The notes: generated by a model not told the origin, from the sequence alone. Counted from the first letter of the stretch, positions 47,627-56,190 are shown. The stretch is DNA of 64,000 nucleotides from Streptomyces graminilatus (GCF_001418565.1 NZ_LIQQ01000178.1:1-64000); one strand, 5' to 3'. Numbers and translations are program-made.

Positions 47627-47905
47627 TCATGCCACCGACTCCAGGAGCGCGGCGAGCCTGTTGACGGCGTCCGGCCAGCCCGTCAGCCGAACGACTCCAC
47701 ACCCGCTCTCGTCCACCGAGGCGACCGCGCGCACGGCCGACAGTTCGAACCCGGTACCGAGCAGCGCGCGGTTCAGCCGGTCGGCAGCCTCACGCGCCTC
47801 GCGCCAGCCGGCGATGTAGTCGACACCGGGCACCCACAGTCCGGCATCTGCGCCCGCCACATCGTCCAAGCCGTCATGGATCCAGTCCTCACCCGAGTCA
47901 TTCAC
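47627..47905 (-). CDS. 92-residue hypothetical protein
   Basis: ATG at 47905 (MNDSGEDWIHDGL). Acidic protein with a helical middle (AGWREAREAADRLNRALLG) and a C-terminal beta-helix pattern (CGVVRLTGWPDAVNRLAALL) that looks like a small regulatory or immunity-type fold. No known motif. Flanked on both sides by structured noncoding segments of the element. Codon use is Streptomyces-like, so it is probably real. Confidence 0.6.
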   Translation of the reverse strand: MNDSGEDWIHDGLDDVAGADAGLWVPGVDYIAGWREAREAADRLNRALLGTGFELSAVRAVASVDESGCGVVRLTGWPDAVNRLAALLESVA

Positions 47906-48026
47906 GCCTGTTCACCCCAGCCCTGTTGCAGGTAATGGATCGTCAACTCCGTTGATTCCAGGGCTAGAAGCGACGCAACGCGACGGCCCCGGTACCATCA
48001 GGCACCGGGGACCGTCGCGTCCCCTC

Positions 48027-48168
48027 CCGGACCACCCCGATAGCTGCCAGGCGAGGGGGTGGTCCGGTCTCGGTATGAGGTTGTGAAGCGCGGCCCCCCG
48101 GGTTGGGAGGGGAGCTCCCGGAATTCCGGGGAGCCGCGCCCCTTGGCCGGAGTGGTCAGACTCCGGCC
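48027..48168. other. Cluster of three strong inverted repeats, possible transfer (clt) or replication site
   Basis: Within a 328-bp gene-free gap (47906-48233) there are CCGGACCACCCC/GGGGTGGTCCGG (48027-48038 and 48056-48067, 12 bp perfect), a 14-bp stem with one mismatch (48088-48101 and 48126-48139) and GGCCGGAGT/ACTCCGGCC (48145-48153 and 48160-48168, perfect). No reading frame is convincing. Density of palindromes in an AICE suggests an origin or the TraB recognition locus. Confidence 0.55.
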
Positions 48169-48233
48169 GTTGACCGGATCGCCGTCCGCTCCCGATCGCG
48201 AGGGAGCAGAACGGGGCGGCGACCCGGGGTCGG

Positions 48234-48788
48234 TCAGGCCGAGTTCTCAGCCCATAGGCGGTCGAGGTCCAGGCGGCACCACACTGTCTTGCCGGCCCTG
48301 ATCCCCGGCGACCACCACACCGCGTCCGCCAGCCGCTGAACGATCAGCAGCCCCCGTCCCCGGTCCGGCAGCAGCGCTTCGGAGAAACTGCCCGCAAGAT
48401 CGGGCGAGAAGAACTCACCCGCCGGGAGGTCCGGCGGAGTCGAGTCCTCATCCGACACCCCGATGACCAGCACTTCCGGATACGTCATCAGCGACACATC
48501 AATACGCCGCCCAGAACCAGGCAGCGCTAGCCGGTTGTCCGGCACCGCATGATGAACGACGTTGCCAACCAACTCCGACACGACGAGCCGCGCATCATCC
48601 ACCGCGTGCTCCAGGTGCCAGGTCGTGAGGTACGAGCCGACCATGTCCCGCGCAGCCTTGACGCAGTCCGGCGACTCGGCAAAGAGCGTCAGCGCCCGGA
48701 AGTGTCCGTTTGCCGGATCATGAATCGAACGACGCGGAGCACCCACCGCCGCCGTATTCGCTGCGTGTTCGCTCTGCTGTGCTTCCAC
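48234..48788 (-). CDS. Anti-sigma-factor-type ATP-binding protein (HATPase_c_2)
   Basis: 184 residues from GTG 48788. The N box VVSELVGNVVHHAV and the G box DRGRGLLIVQRLAD mark a GHKL ATPase of the RsbW/SpoIIAB kind without receiver or dimerisation domain. Streptomyces have many, several acting as anti-sigma factors or in regulation by partner switching. It diverges from an XRE/TPR regulator with palindromic sites between them, which suggests a regulatory pair. Substrate or partner unknown. Confidence 0.87.
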   Translation of the reverse strand: MEAQQSEHAANTAAVGAPRRSIHDPANGHFRALTLFAESPDCVKAARDMVGSYLTTWHLEHAVDDARLVVSELVGNVVHHAVPDNRLALPGSGRRIDVSLMTYPEVLVIGVSDEDSTPPDLPAGEFFSPDLAGSFSEALLPDRGRGLLIVQRLADAVWWSPGIRAGKTVWCRLDLDRLWAENSA

Positions 48789-48885
48789 CGCGTCCCCTCC
48801 CGAGCACTGACAGGCCCTGTAGCCCGTCGATCTGTGCCGACCAGTGAACGACGCAGGAAGTGCAGGCGGGAGCGTTCACCAGGGG

Positions 48886-48934
48886 GTTCACGTGAACACC
48901 GGCCAGCGCAAAGGGGGTTCACCAATGAACCCCC
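48886..48934. promoter_or_regulatory. Operator-like GTTCAC palindromes upstream of the XRE/TPR regulator
   Basis: A perfect palindrome GTTCACGTGAAC (48886-48897) and a perfect inverted repeat GGGGGTTCA-N4-TGAACCCCC (48913-48921 and 48926-48934) share the half site GTTCAC/GGTTCA. More half sites lie at 48845 and 48874. All are in the divergent gap between the ATP-binding protein gene and the regulator gene. Confidence 0.6.
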
Positions 48935-48995
48935 CAGGACGAGACTGCTGTGACACGATGGACACTCGCTGTCATTCTCGGGTTGGCAGGGGAGC

Positions 48996-50369
48996 ATGAG
49001 CCGAGAGCCGAACGCACAGTTGATCGCCGTCATGGGCGAGGCGCAAGTTTCGAACAAGGGTCTCGCGAAGCGGATACAGGACACCGCTGCCCAGCGAGGA
49101 GTGAGTCTCGGGACGACGCACGTCGCCGTGCAGCGATGGCGGGACGGCTCCGGCATCCAGCCGCAGACAGCGGCGATCATGGCGGACGCACTCTCCGCCA
49201 AGCTGGGCCGCCGCATCACACCGGGCGATCTCGGTTTCTTCGATCACTCGCGTCCGAGCACCCCGCAGCACATCGGCTACCCCGGCACGGTCCCCGACGT
49301 GCTGTCGATGCTGGCAGGACTGGCCGACCAGCGCGCCGAAGCCCCCGCATCCGACCAACTGACGATTGCGGAAGCCGACCTCAACTCCGCTGTCCTGTCA
49401 TGGATGATCGCGCGCCCCGACGGCATCCAGGCCGACAAGCCCGCCGGCCAGCGCATCGGCATGCGGGACGTACGCGCGATCAGAGACGCCGCCAGCATGT
49501 TCATGCAACTCGACTTCAAGTACGGCGGAGGCCACGGCCACAAAGCGCTGCGCCACTACTTCCGCCACGAAGTCCTGCCCCTCCTGGACGCCAGCTACAG
49601 CGAAAGGGTGGGCACGGAGTTATTCGGCGCCGCCGCCGAGGTCTCCCAGTTGCTCGCGTGGACCGCGTACGACACCGGAAACCACCGGCTCGCCCACCGC
49701 TACCTGACCTCCACACTCCGCCTTTCACAGGTCATCGACGACCGCATGTTCGGCGCCCGCATCCTCGGCAACCTCAGCCACCAGGCCAACTACCTCGGCA
49801 ACCACGCCCAGGCGATCCGGCTTTCGCGTGCGGCAGTCGAGGGCGCCAAGGGCCGGGCCACACCGCGAGCGATGGCGCTGAACTCGGCGATGGAGGCCCG
49901 CGCGCTGTCCAACGCAGGCGACCCGATCGGCGCCGGACGCGCGATGAACGAAGCGGAACGCTACTTCGAACGCGCGGACACCGCCGAAGACCCCGCGTGG
50001 CTCGGCTACTTCGACTCCGCGGAACTCATGGGCGAAATCTGTCACTGCTTCCGCGACCTCAGGCTGCGCCGGGAGTCCGTGACAGCAGCGCAACGCGCGG
50101 TCGACGACACCGACCCGAAGTACGCCCGCACCCTCGGTTTCTGCCGCATGGTGCTGGCCCAAAGCCACCTCCTGAACGGTGACTTGGAAGCCGCCGTCAC
50201 AACAGCCAGCCTGGCCGTGGACGGCGGCGACACCCTCCAGTCCAACCGCTTCCAGCGCTACGTGACCGACTTCCAGGCCGAGGTGAGCACCCACGCGACG
50301 AACCCGGTCGTGGCCGCCTTCAACAACCAGGTCCGCGACGCACTTGCCCGCCTGGAGGACGACGAGTAG
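48996..50369 (+). CDS. XRE-like transcriptional regulator with TPR-like region
   Basis: 457 residues from ATG 48996. Residues ~1-80 resemble a helix-turn-helix (NKGLAKRIQDTAAQRGVSLG, VQRWRDGSGIQPQTAAIMADAL). The rest is an all-helical repeat region (RLAHRYLTSTLRLSQVID, MALNSAMEARALSNAGDPIGAGRAM) like the TPR regulators common in Streptomyces. It is separated from the divergent ATP-binding gene by palindromic sites. Probably senses a peptide or small ligand through the repeats; target unknown. Confidence 0.82.
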   Translation: MSREPNAQLIAVMGEAQVSNKGLAKRIQDTAAQRGVSLGTTHVAVQRWRDGSGIQPQTAAIMADALSAKLGRRITPGDLGFFDHSRPSTPQHIGYPGTVPDVLSMLAGLADQRAEAPASDQLTIAEADLNSAVLSWMIARPDGIQADKPAGQRIGMRDVRAIRDAASMFMQLDFKYGGGHGHKALRHYFRHEVLPLLDASYSERVGTELFGAAAEVSQLLAWTAYDTGNHRLAHRYLTSTLRLSQVIDDRMFGARILGNLSHQANYLGNHAQAIRLSRAAVEGAKGRATPRAMALNSAMEARALSNAGDPIGAGRAMNEAERYFERADTAEDPAWLGYFDSAELMGEICHCFRDLRLRRESVTAAQRAVDDTDPKYARTLGFCRMVLAQSHLLNGDLEAAVTTASLAVDGGDTLQSNRFQRYVTDFQAEVSTHATNPVVAAFNNQVRDALARLEDDE

Positions 50370-50375
50370 CAGTCC

Positions 50376-51290
50376 TTACCAGGGCCGCCAGTCCCGAGGC
50401 GCATCGTCATTGCGCAGCCCGGCGATGCGCCGGCGATATTCGGCCGCCGTCCCCTCGTCCTCCTGCACGTTCTGCATGAGCCACGTCGTCATACCGAACT
50501 CCTGCAGGCCACGCAGCGTCCCGTACCCGTGCCAGTCGTACAGATCCCGCCCGTACGCGGCCACGAAATCGGCGTACTGCTCATCGGTCTGCCACCCAAG
50601 ACTGTGATGCTCCACCGACGTGACCATCAGATCCCACTCGGGATGATCGAAACAGAAGGCCTCGAAGTCGATCAGGATCACCTTCCCCTGATCGTCCACC
50701 ATGAGGTTCTGCACGTGGGCATCACCGTGCACCGGACCCTTGGGAGTCTCGAACCGCAACTCGTCGTACCTGTCGCGCAGTTCGTGCCACCGCTTACGCA
50801 GGAAGGCCTTGTCATCCTCAGAGACCACGGCCCGGTCCATCCGCAGTTCCTGCTTGTCGAAGGGATCGAACGAAGGCAGCTCAAGACCGTCCGGCACGGT
50901 CAGGGAGTGCAGATCCCGCAGGACGCCCCCCAACTCCCCATAGGTCGCCTTCCGATCACCCTCAACGATCAGATGCCAGAACGTCACCGGATGACCGTCC
51001 ACCAAGAGCGGCTGCTCAAGATCCTCAACGATCCGAGCCGCAGAGAACCCCTCCGTCTCCAGCCACCGCGAGACAGCCACTTCCGTACGCGCCGTCGGCA
51101 GCCACTCCTCCCCCCGTGCCACACGCACGATCACCGGAACAGAAGCCAGCCGGAACAACGCGTTCTCTCCGAGCCGGATCAACTCCGCCCCACTGCCATC
51201 GAGTCCAGCAGCCTGGCACGCGGCATCTAACACCCGCGCGGCCCCCACAGACGTGAACCCCTCTTCCGACCGAGCAGCGTCAACCGCCAT
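50376..51290 (-). CDS. Aminoglycoside phosphotransferase-family (APH) kinase-like protein
   Basis: 304 residues from ATG 51290 (MAVDAARSEEG), where a GGGGAG site precedes; the longer frame starts in other sequence. Kinase-fold motifs: VIVRVARG (ATP lysine equivalent region), VHGDAHVQNLMV (catalytic HGD) and VILIDFEAFCFDHPEWDL (metal-binding Asp). Members phosphorylate antibiotics or metabolites such as homoserine or choline. No resistance context except the MFS gene in the neighbouring interval. Convergent with the XRE/TPR gene, 6 bp apart. Confidence 0.87.
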   Translation of the reverse strand: MAVDAARSEEGFTSVGAARVLDAACQAAGLDGSGAELIRLGENALFRLASVPVIVRVARGEEWLPTARTEVAVSRWLETEGFSAARIVEDLEQPLLVDGHPVTFWHLIVEGDRKATYGELGGVLRDLHSLTVPDGLELPSFDPFDKQELRMDRAVVSEDDKAFLRKRWHELRDRYDELRFETPKGPVHGDAHVQNLMVDDQGKVILIDFEAFCFDHPEWDLMVTSVEHHSLGWQTDEQYADFVAAYGRDLYDWHGYGTLRGLQEFGMTTWLMQNVQEDEGTAAEYRRRIAGLRNDDAPRDWRPW

Positions 51291-51612
51291 GCCCGTACCA
51301 GCTCCCCTAGTCGCGCGATCAACCAGCACACGCCCACGGGCGACCAACCCGGCGCGCGCCAGACACAAAGACGACCGTACCGAGGAGTGACGGGCAAGGA
51401 CGAGCCCAGGGCCGAGGGTGGTCAACAGCTACAACGCCAAAAAAGGTCAGACACCAGTTGAGGAGCTACGGTCCGAGTCTGACGGGATGTCGGCAAGGCT
51501 CTGCAGACAGTCACGATGTCCGATATCCTGTCGCACCTACCTCTTGGGGCACTGCTTCAACTTGGGACTTCGGGAGCCTCTGGATCCGACAGCGGAGCGA
51601 TTAGAGCGGTAC
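51291..51612. other. Spacer with compositional break ahead of the defence genes
   Basis: 322 bp between divergent genes. GC falls from about 70% to near 50% across this spacer. An open frame reaches upstream from the DUF4297 gene to 51418, but its residues (Cys/Arg-rich, NSYNAKKG) look like noncoding translation. The defence promoter should lie here; I cannot name boxes. Confidence 0.5.
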
Positions 51613-52749
51613 ATGACAGAAATTTCCGGACCCCGGGATGGGGGCTATCATGCCCTAAAGGGTTTCGTCTTTCAATTCGATGCATCTCTGCTCAGGATTT
51701 ACAATGAGCCCGGCAGGGAATTCCAAATTGAAGGCGAGCAGGACCTCAGTGTTGAAGATTTCTTCATTCAAATAAAGCGCCGCAACCAAAAATTTTCACT
51801 CGGCGCTATCTCTGACGCCATCAAGCAAATGATCCAGCAGTTTTCCCGGAATCGGGAGAAGAGGTTCCTTCTCTACTGCCACTTCCAGGACAAAACTCCT
51901 GGGACTAATCTGACGCTAGATGTCGAGGAACTCAAAAGGATCACCTCAAGAGACGCGGAAGAATTCTCGGAAGATCTAGTAGAAGAATTCTCCAAATGTC
52001 TTACCATCCAATTTTCCGTTGACTATAAGGAACAGTTCGAAGATGTCATAAACCTCCTAACAAAAGAGCACTACCTTCATACCAAAGCAGAGGCTGTCGC
52101 TTGTCACGCCATCATTCAAAAATATTTGCTCGACCTGGTCGTTAATAATCCGCCCGAAGCTCGCAGGGTTTCAGGGAACCAGCTTCGCGAGGTTGTCGAC
52201 TCCGCCCGTACATCGATCTTCCATTCTGGATATCAAAATCTCTTCGGTAATGAAAAGTACCTAGGACTTCTCAAGTCCGAGATCACACAGCGTGGAATCA
52301 ACCTACCGAAGCGGGAGCGTCTATTCGTCGTAGAATGCACGTCGCAACTAAATGCACACGACGCCGTGGATATTGCAGTAGCTGTACGCAATCGATTCCA
52401 CAGGAAGCATAACGCTTTTTCTCCGTACCTCGTCCTTCGAGGGCTAGATGATCTATCCAACGTTAAGCGCATGCTCATTGACGCAGAAGTTAGAATATTT
52501 GACGGCACTTACTTCAATGGCGATAAGTTGCGCTTGAAGGACCTAACGAATCCGAAAATAAACCGTTCTGTCGAGCTAAAGATTTCAGGAGAGGAGAACA
52601 TACCTGGGATTATAGAAATGATCGACTTTGCCGACATTCATGAATTCTTTTTGTCGTCGCCTTCGCGGCTTATTCCTGACTCTATCGACGCCAGGGTGTA
52701 TAGGCGATTCATCCAGCGCCCACAGGACGTAGCAAGAGTTCTTAGATAG
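51613..52749 (+). CDS. DUF4297/Cap4-like nuclease of a HerA-associated defence system
   Basis: 378 residues from ATG 51613 (MTEISGPRDGGYHALKGF), chosen because the family usually starts this way. The nuclease core is at residues 38-60: E40-G-E-Q-D44, then VEDFFIQIKRR with Q53-x-K55, the PD-(D/E)xK pattern of DUF4297 (QIEGEQDLS, FFIQIK). The following 320 residues are helical with no second nuclease motif, and end RVYRRFIQRPQDVARVLR. GC is about 50%, unlike flanks. It is 8 nt upstream of the HerA gene. In known pairs the nuclease and HerA form a large complex that degrades DNA on phage infection. Confidence 0.82.
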   Translation: MTEISGPRDGGYHALKGFVFQFDASLLRIYNEPGREFQIEGEQDLSVEDFFIQIKRRNQKFSLGAISDAIKQMIQQFSRNREKRFLLYCHFQDKTPGTNLTLDVEELKRITSRDAEEFSEDLVEEFSKCLTIQFSVDYKEQFEDVINLLTKEHYLHTKAEAVACHAIIQKYLLDLVVNNPPEARRVSGNQLREVVDSARTSIFHSGYQNLFGNEKYLGLLKSEITQRGINLPKRERLFVVECTSQLNAHDAVDIAVAVRNRFHRKHNAFSPYLVLRGLDDLSNVKRMLIDAEVRIFDGTYFNGDKLRLKDLTNPKINRSVELKISGEENIPGIIEMIDFADIHEFFLSSPSRLIPDSIDARVYRRFIQRPQDVARVLR

Positions 52750-52757
52750 GAGAAATC

Positions 52758-54395
52758 ATGCCCGGTGCCGAAGTAGTGGCCGTATACCCAAACAAGATTA
52801 AGATTTCCGTGCATGAAATTGCAGACTTGGGCCAAGGCGTGCCCGTGGAGGTGGGATCCTATCTACGCATCTATGACAGCAACAAGTCGTCCATTATTGC
52901 CATCATCGAGAACTACTCGATTGAGGTACGCGGGCCAGAAACGTCCGATGGGGAAAGGGAAAAAGTATACCTCATCGAAGCCGTCCCTCTCGGTTTTATC
53001 GGCGAAGACGGGAATTTCCAGCGCGGAGGCGGAGGCATTGCAATCCCGCCCAAAGAGGTGACAGTAGCAAGCCACGACCAGATTCAGAAAATCTACGATG
53101 CGCTCGGAAACGACATTCGAAGATTCCACTTTGCCCAACTATCGCAAGACGTCAAGGTAGCCGTTCCTGTGGACGGCGATAAATTCTTCAACAGACATAT
53201 CGCTATTGTAGGATCCACGGGTTCCGGTAAGTCTCATGCCATGGCAAGAATTATCCAGTCTGCCACGGAAATCAGAGATCGCGGGCGCGAAGAGTACTCT
53301 TTGAACAATTCGCACATCGTGATTTTTGACATTCATTCGGAGTACCTTTCAGCATTTCCTGACGCCAACTATCTCAGTGTGGATTCTTTAGTCCTACCCT
53401 ATTGGCTCCTCAACTCAGAAGAGCTACAGGATCTTTTTATCGAAAGCGTGGAGGAGCAGTCGCATAATCAAGTCGCGACACTCAAGCGTGGCATCACAGA
53501 CAATCGAAAAAAACATTACAGGGGTTCGGACGAGAAACGCGATCTAATCCACTACGACTCGCCCCTTTTCTTTGATCTTGGCGAGGTGATTGAGTACATT
53601 CAAACCAGGAACGATGAGATGGTGACCGGGTCTAGCGGAAAGCCTGTGAACGGACCACTCAAAGGAAAGCTAGTTAATTTCCTAACCCGCCTGGAAAATA
53701 AGTACACAGACAGACGACTTGACTTCCTGCTTGGCGAGAAAGTTAAGAATCTCACGCTGGAGGATGTCCTTCGGCAATTCACCGGTTACCGCAAGGACAG
53801 TCCATCGAATGTGACTATTGTTGATCTAAGCGGGGTCCCATTTGAGGTGCTAAGCATTAGCGTCTCCTTGATCTCTCGCCTACTCTTTGATTACGCCTTT
53901 TATTACAAGAAGGCTCACGATGAAGGTAGAGCGGAGACACCCATTCTCGTCGTGTACGAGGAGGCTCACAAATATGTACCCCGAAGTGACCTCTCACGCT
54001 TCAGTGCTTCGCGTGGCGCCATTGAACGTATTGCTAAAGAGGGACGAAAATACGGAATCACAGCCGCCATTGTGAGCCAGAGACCAGCCGAGATCTCGGA
54101 AACTATCTTCTCCCAGTGCAGCAACTTTCTGGCTATGCGCTTGACTAATCCAGAGGATCAGCGTTACGTGCGCAGGCTGATTCCTGATTCACTTGGCCCT
54201 CTTACAGATTCCCTTCCCATGCTGCCATCGGGCGAGGCACTTTTGCTGGGGGACGCCGCTGTAATGCCATCTGTAGTGAAGTTGAAAGAGGCAGACCCTG
54301 CACCATCTTCGAGTGACGTTTGCTACATGCAGGAGTGGATCCGTCCATGGCACGACGTGCTCTTCGGTCCCCTTCTGGAGGACTGGGAAAAGTGA
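52758..54395 (+). CDS. HerA-type hexameric ATPase/helicase (DUF87) of the defence pair
   Basis: 545 residues from ATG 52758, with TAGGAG 6 nt upstream. A HAS-barrel-type N-terminus (residues ~1-100) precedes the ATPase: Walker A GSTGSGKSHAMA (152-163), IVIFDIHSEY, Walker B ILVVYEEAHKY (~396-406), then the sensor region GRKYGITAAIVSQRPAEIS and the C-terminal LPSGEALLLGDA. This is a bacterial HerA of defence operons, not the archaeal NurA partner. Codon 211 is TTA (53388-53390). GC is about 50% by spot counts. Partner of the DUF4297 nuclease just upstream. Confidence 0.92.
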   Translation: MPGAEVVAVYPNKIKISVHEIADLGQGVPVEVGSYLRIYDSNKSSIIAIIENYSIEVRGPETSDGEREKVYLIEAVPLGFIGEDGNFQRGGGGIAIPPKEVTVASHDQIQKIYDALGNDIRRFHFAQLSQDVKVAVPVDGDKFFNRHIAIVGSTGSGKSHAMARIIQSATEIRDRGREEYSLNNSHIVIFDIHSEYLSAFPDANYLSVDSLVLPYWLLNSEELQDLFIESVEEQSHNQVATLKRGITDNRKKHYRGSDEKRDLIHYDSPLFFDLGEVIEYIQTRNDEMVTGSSGKPVNGPLKGKLVNFLTRLENKYTDRRLDFLLGEKVKNLTLEDVLRQFTGYRKDSPSNVTIVDLSGVPFEVLSISVSLISRLLFDYAFYYKKAHDEGRAETPILVVYEEAHKYVPRSDLSRFSASRGAIERIAKEGRKYGITAAIVSQRPAEISETIFSQCSNFLAMRLTNPEDQRYVRRLIPDSLGPLTDSLPMLPSGEALLLGDAAVMPSVVKLKEADPAPSSSDVCYMQEWIRPWHDVLFGPLLEDWEK

Positions 54396-54460
54396 GCCGT
54401 GAGCTCTATGAATAGACTCAACGCGGTCATCAGGATGCGTCCCGCCCCTAAAATCAAGTG

Positions 54461-54492
54461 CGTCCTAAAAGCAGCGGCACCGCTTCAGGACG
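54461..54492. terminator. Convergent hairpin after herA
   Basis: CGTCCT/AGGACG with an inner AAGC/GCTT helix, between herA and the convergent gene. Likely ends both. Confidence 0.55.
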
Positions 54493-54495
54493 GGT

Positions 54496-55056
54496 TCATA
54501 TCTGCCGCAGGCACGCCGTGCACTCCGATTGCTGCTGAGCCTCGCCATCAACTACTTCTCCGCAGTACCCGCCGCACGTATCGCATACGAGGACATGTGA
54601 TTCCTCTCCAATCAAGGAGACCAAGTAGGCCGGGTTCTTGACCACCTCGACGGAGTACGTTGTCGACTCCTTCGGCAATGGCTTGGCTTGCGCCCGCCCG
54701 GCAAGCGCCGCCTCCAAGGCCCTCATAAGCTTCTTGTCTACCTTCAGTAGGGCCAGACCCAGTTCTGGCCCCAGACCCGCCGGATCGAAGCGAAGCCAGC
54801 CACCGGCAAACAACTTCTTCCGCAGCTCAAGAACCTGCGGCTCCGCCAAACGGTGAGACGTCGCTTTCCCCGAAGCCTCCCCAATCAGGATGAACCGCGA
54901 TTCGGTAACAGCCACCCAAAAGTTCGGACTGCTGTCCACGAACGTGGGAGTCAGCGTGTTGATGTCCGTCGCCGCGCCAAACGCCCTAACCGTCTCCTCT
55001 GCGTAAAGCGTGCGGTCGACTATCGCGCGAGCCATGTATGCATTCATGCCAGACAT
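54496..55056 (-). CDS. Hypothetical protein with C-terminal zinc ribbon, next to the defence pair
   Basis: 186 residues from ATG 55056 (MSGMNAYMARA), which has an AGAGGG site; an ATG at 55071 is also in frame. A beta-rich front half (NFWVAVTESRFILIGEASG), a helical middle (VDKKLMRALEAALAGRAQ) and a Cys end, CDTCGGYCGEVVDGE...CTACLRQI, typical of a zinc ribbon. GC is intermediate between the defence genes and the host. No family recognised. It is convergent with herA, so it may be cargo of a separate origin or an accessory gene of the system. Confidence 0.65.
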   Translation of the reverse strand: MSGMNAYMARAIVDRTLYAEETVRAFGAATDINTLTPTFVDSSPNFWVAVTESRFILIGEASGKATSHRLAEPQVLELRKKLFAGGWLRFDPAGLGPELGLALLKVDKKLMRALEAALAGRAQAKPLPKESTTYSVEVVKNPAYLVSLIGEESHVLVCDTCGGYCGEVVDGEAQQQSECTACLRQI

Positions 55057-55320
55057 GCATGCCCTCTTCATCTGTGATGGGTCTGTGCAGGGAGATGCAC
55101 TCTATCGCTGCAAGTGACCGCCTCGGGAGGTCCTATCGTCCATCGCCAACGCAATGTCCATCCGTCATCGGCTCGGGCGGGCACCCGTCGATCCCCCAAA
55201 CCCGGATTCCACCGCGCATGATCGCCTCGACGGTCTTACTCACCCGGGCCGCGAGGTTTGGTGACAGCCATTGATCCACTTCAACGAGGCACTGTCAGAG
55301 GCGTACGGCAACCTGGCGCC

Positions 55321-55953
55321 ATGAACAGATCGAACGACGCGGCATCCACACGCCGCATGCAGCCGGAGCTCAACTGGGTTGCGTCCATGGGTGGCCCGCT
55401 CATCGTCATACCGGTATCGGCGTTGCATGAGTGGAGCGGCTGCACGGAAGCCGGAATGGTCATCGGCGACACCGATGACCCGGACGACTACGACCGCGCG
55501 TGCGCGGTAGAAGACCTCGCCGCTGTGATCGACGTGGGCCCAGCCGGCGCGCAAGCCCTTGTGCTGGGCGACGAGCCGGCCACGACCTGCTATCTGCCCG
55601 AACGAAGGGCCTTCGTGCGCTGGCTCGCCGCAGACTCCGACGCAGAGCTCCTCGTGGCCTCCGAAAGGCTACTGGACGACCCCACCACCGCGTGGGAGGC
55701 AGCGGGAGTATGGGAAACGGACGGCCCGGCGATGCTCATGGACTCCGCCGAGGCCGGAGCGGATCTCGATCGGCCGTACCCCGACCGCCCCGAGCTGCCA
55801 GAACAAGCCCCCGTGGCTGTACCGGCAGGCCGCTGGAACGTCCGGGCGGTCCACGTGACCAACGAGTTTCCCTGTGTCGGCGTGGTCCAGCTCACTCCGG
55901 AACGAGGCGCCGACGTCTCCGCGTCAACGGCGGACAGCTCACCCCGTCCATAG
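55321..55953 (+). CDS. Imm21-family immunity protein, orphan
   Basis: 210 residues from ATG 55321. LNWVASMGGPLIVIPVSAL, followed by WSGCTEAGM...DYDRACAVEDL and ALVLGDEPATTCYLP, matches the Imm21 pattern of polymorphic-toxin immunity proteins. No toxin gene is visible on either side. It is the last sizeable gene before the right core site, a usual place for lone immunity genes carried by mobile elements. The Imm21 name is from memory of the pattern. The 249 bp before it hold only a 48-codon minus-strand frame that I do not support. Confidence 0.7.
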   Translation: MNRSNDAASTRRMQPELNWVASMGGPLIVIPVSALHEWSGCTEAGMVIGDTDDPDDYDRACAVEDLAAVIDVGPAGAQALVLGDEPATTCYLPERRAFVRWLAADSDAELLVASERLLDDPTTAWEAAGVWETDGPAMLMDSAEAGADLDRPYPDRPELPEQAPVAVPAGRWNVRAVHVTNEFPCVGVVQLTPERGADVSASTADSSPRP

Positions 55954-56000
55954 CCAGTCCTCAGACCCACCAGCCGACAGGCTCCAGGGGCTTCCAGCCC

Positions 56001-56189
56001 TCAGACCCACTCCACCTCAGAGTGGACGGTCGAAGAGGCCACAGGCGACGGCAGCGGCGTTCTTGGGGTATCCCGCACAACCCCCTGCCGCCTGCTCTGA
56101 GCGCCGAGCACCCTCAGGACGGCAGCGGCCTCTTCCTCGCCACCGCCGTCCTCCAGAGCCTCCACGATGCGCCGCAACGCCTCACTCAC
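56001..56189 (-). CDS. Possible small helical protein directly after the radical SAM gene
   Basis: GTG at 56189 starts 1 nt after the radical SAM stop codon and would be translationally coupled. 62 codons: MSEALRRIVEALEDGGGEEEAAAVLRVLG forms a plausible helix, then Arg/Pro-rich residues. It lies in the element's right end, so it would be supplied by the element. Could be chance. Confidence 0.35.
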   Translation of the reverse strand: MSEALRRIVEALEDGGGEEEAAAVLRVLGAQSRRQGVVRDTPRTPLPSPVASSTVHSEVEWV

Positions 56190-56190
56190 G

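Noticed and set aside
51418-51612. 65 extra N-terminal codons for the DUF4297 gene
   Set aside because: The residues look random and Cys/Arg-rich; the family-like start and the composition break favour ATG 51613.
55143-55289. 48-codon minus-strand frame (VDQWLSPNLAARVSKTV...) before the Imm21-like gene
   Set aside because: No ribosome site or recognisable family; could be a remnant of a longer gene but cannot be supported.
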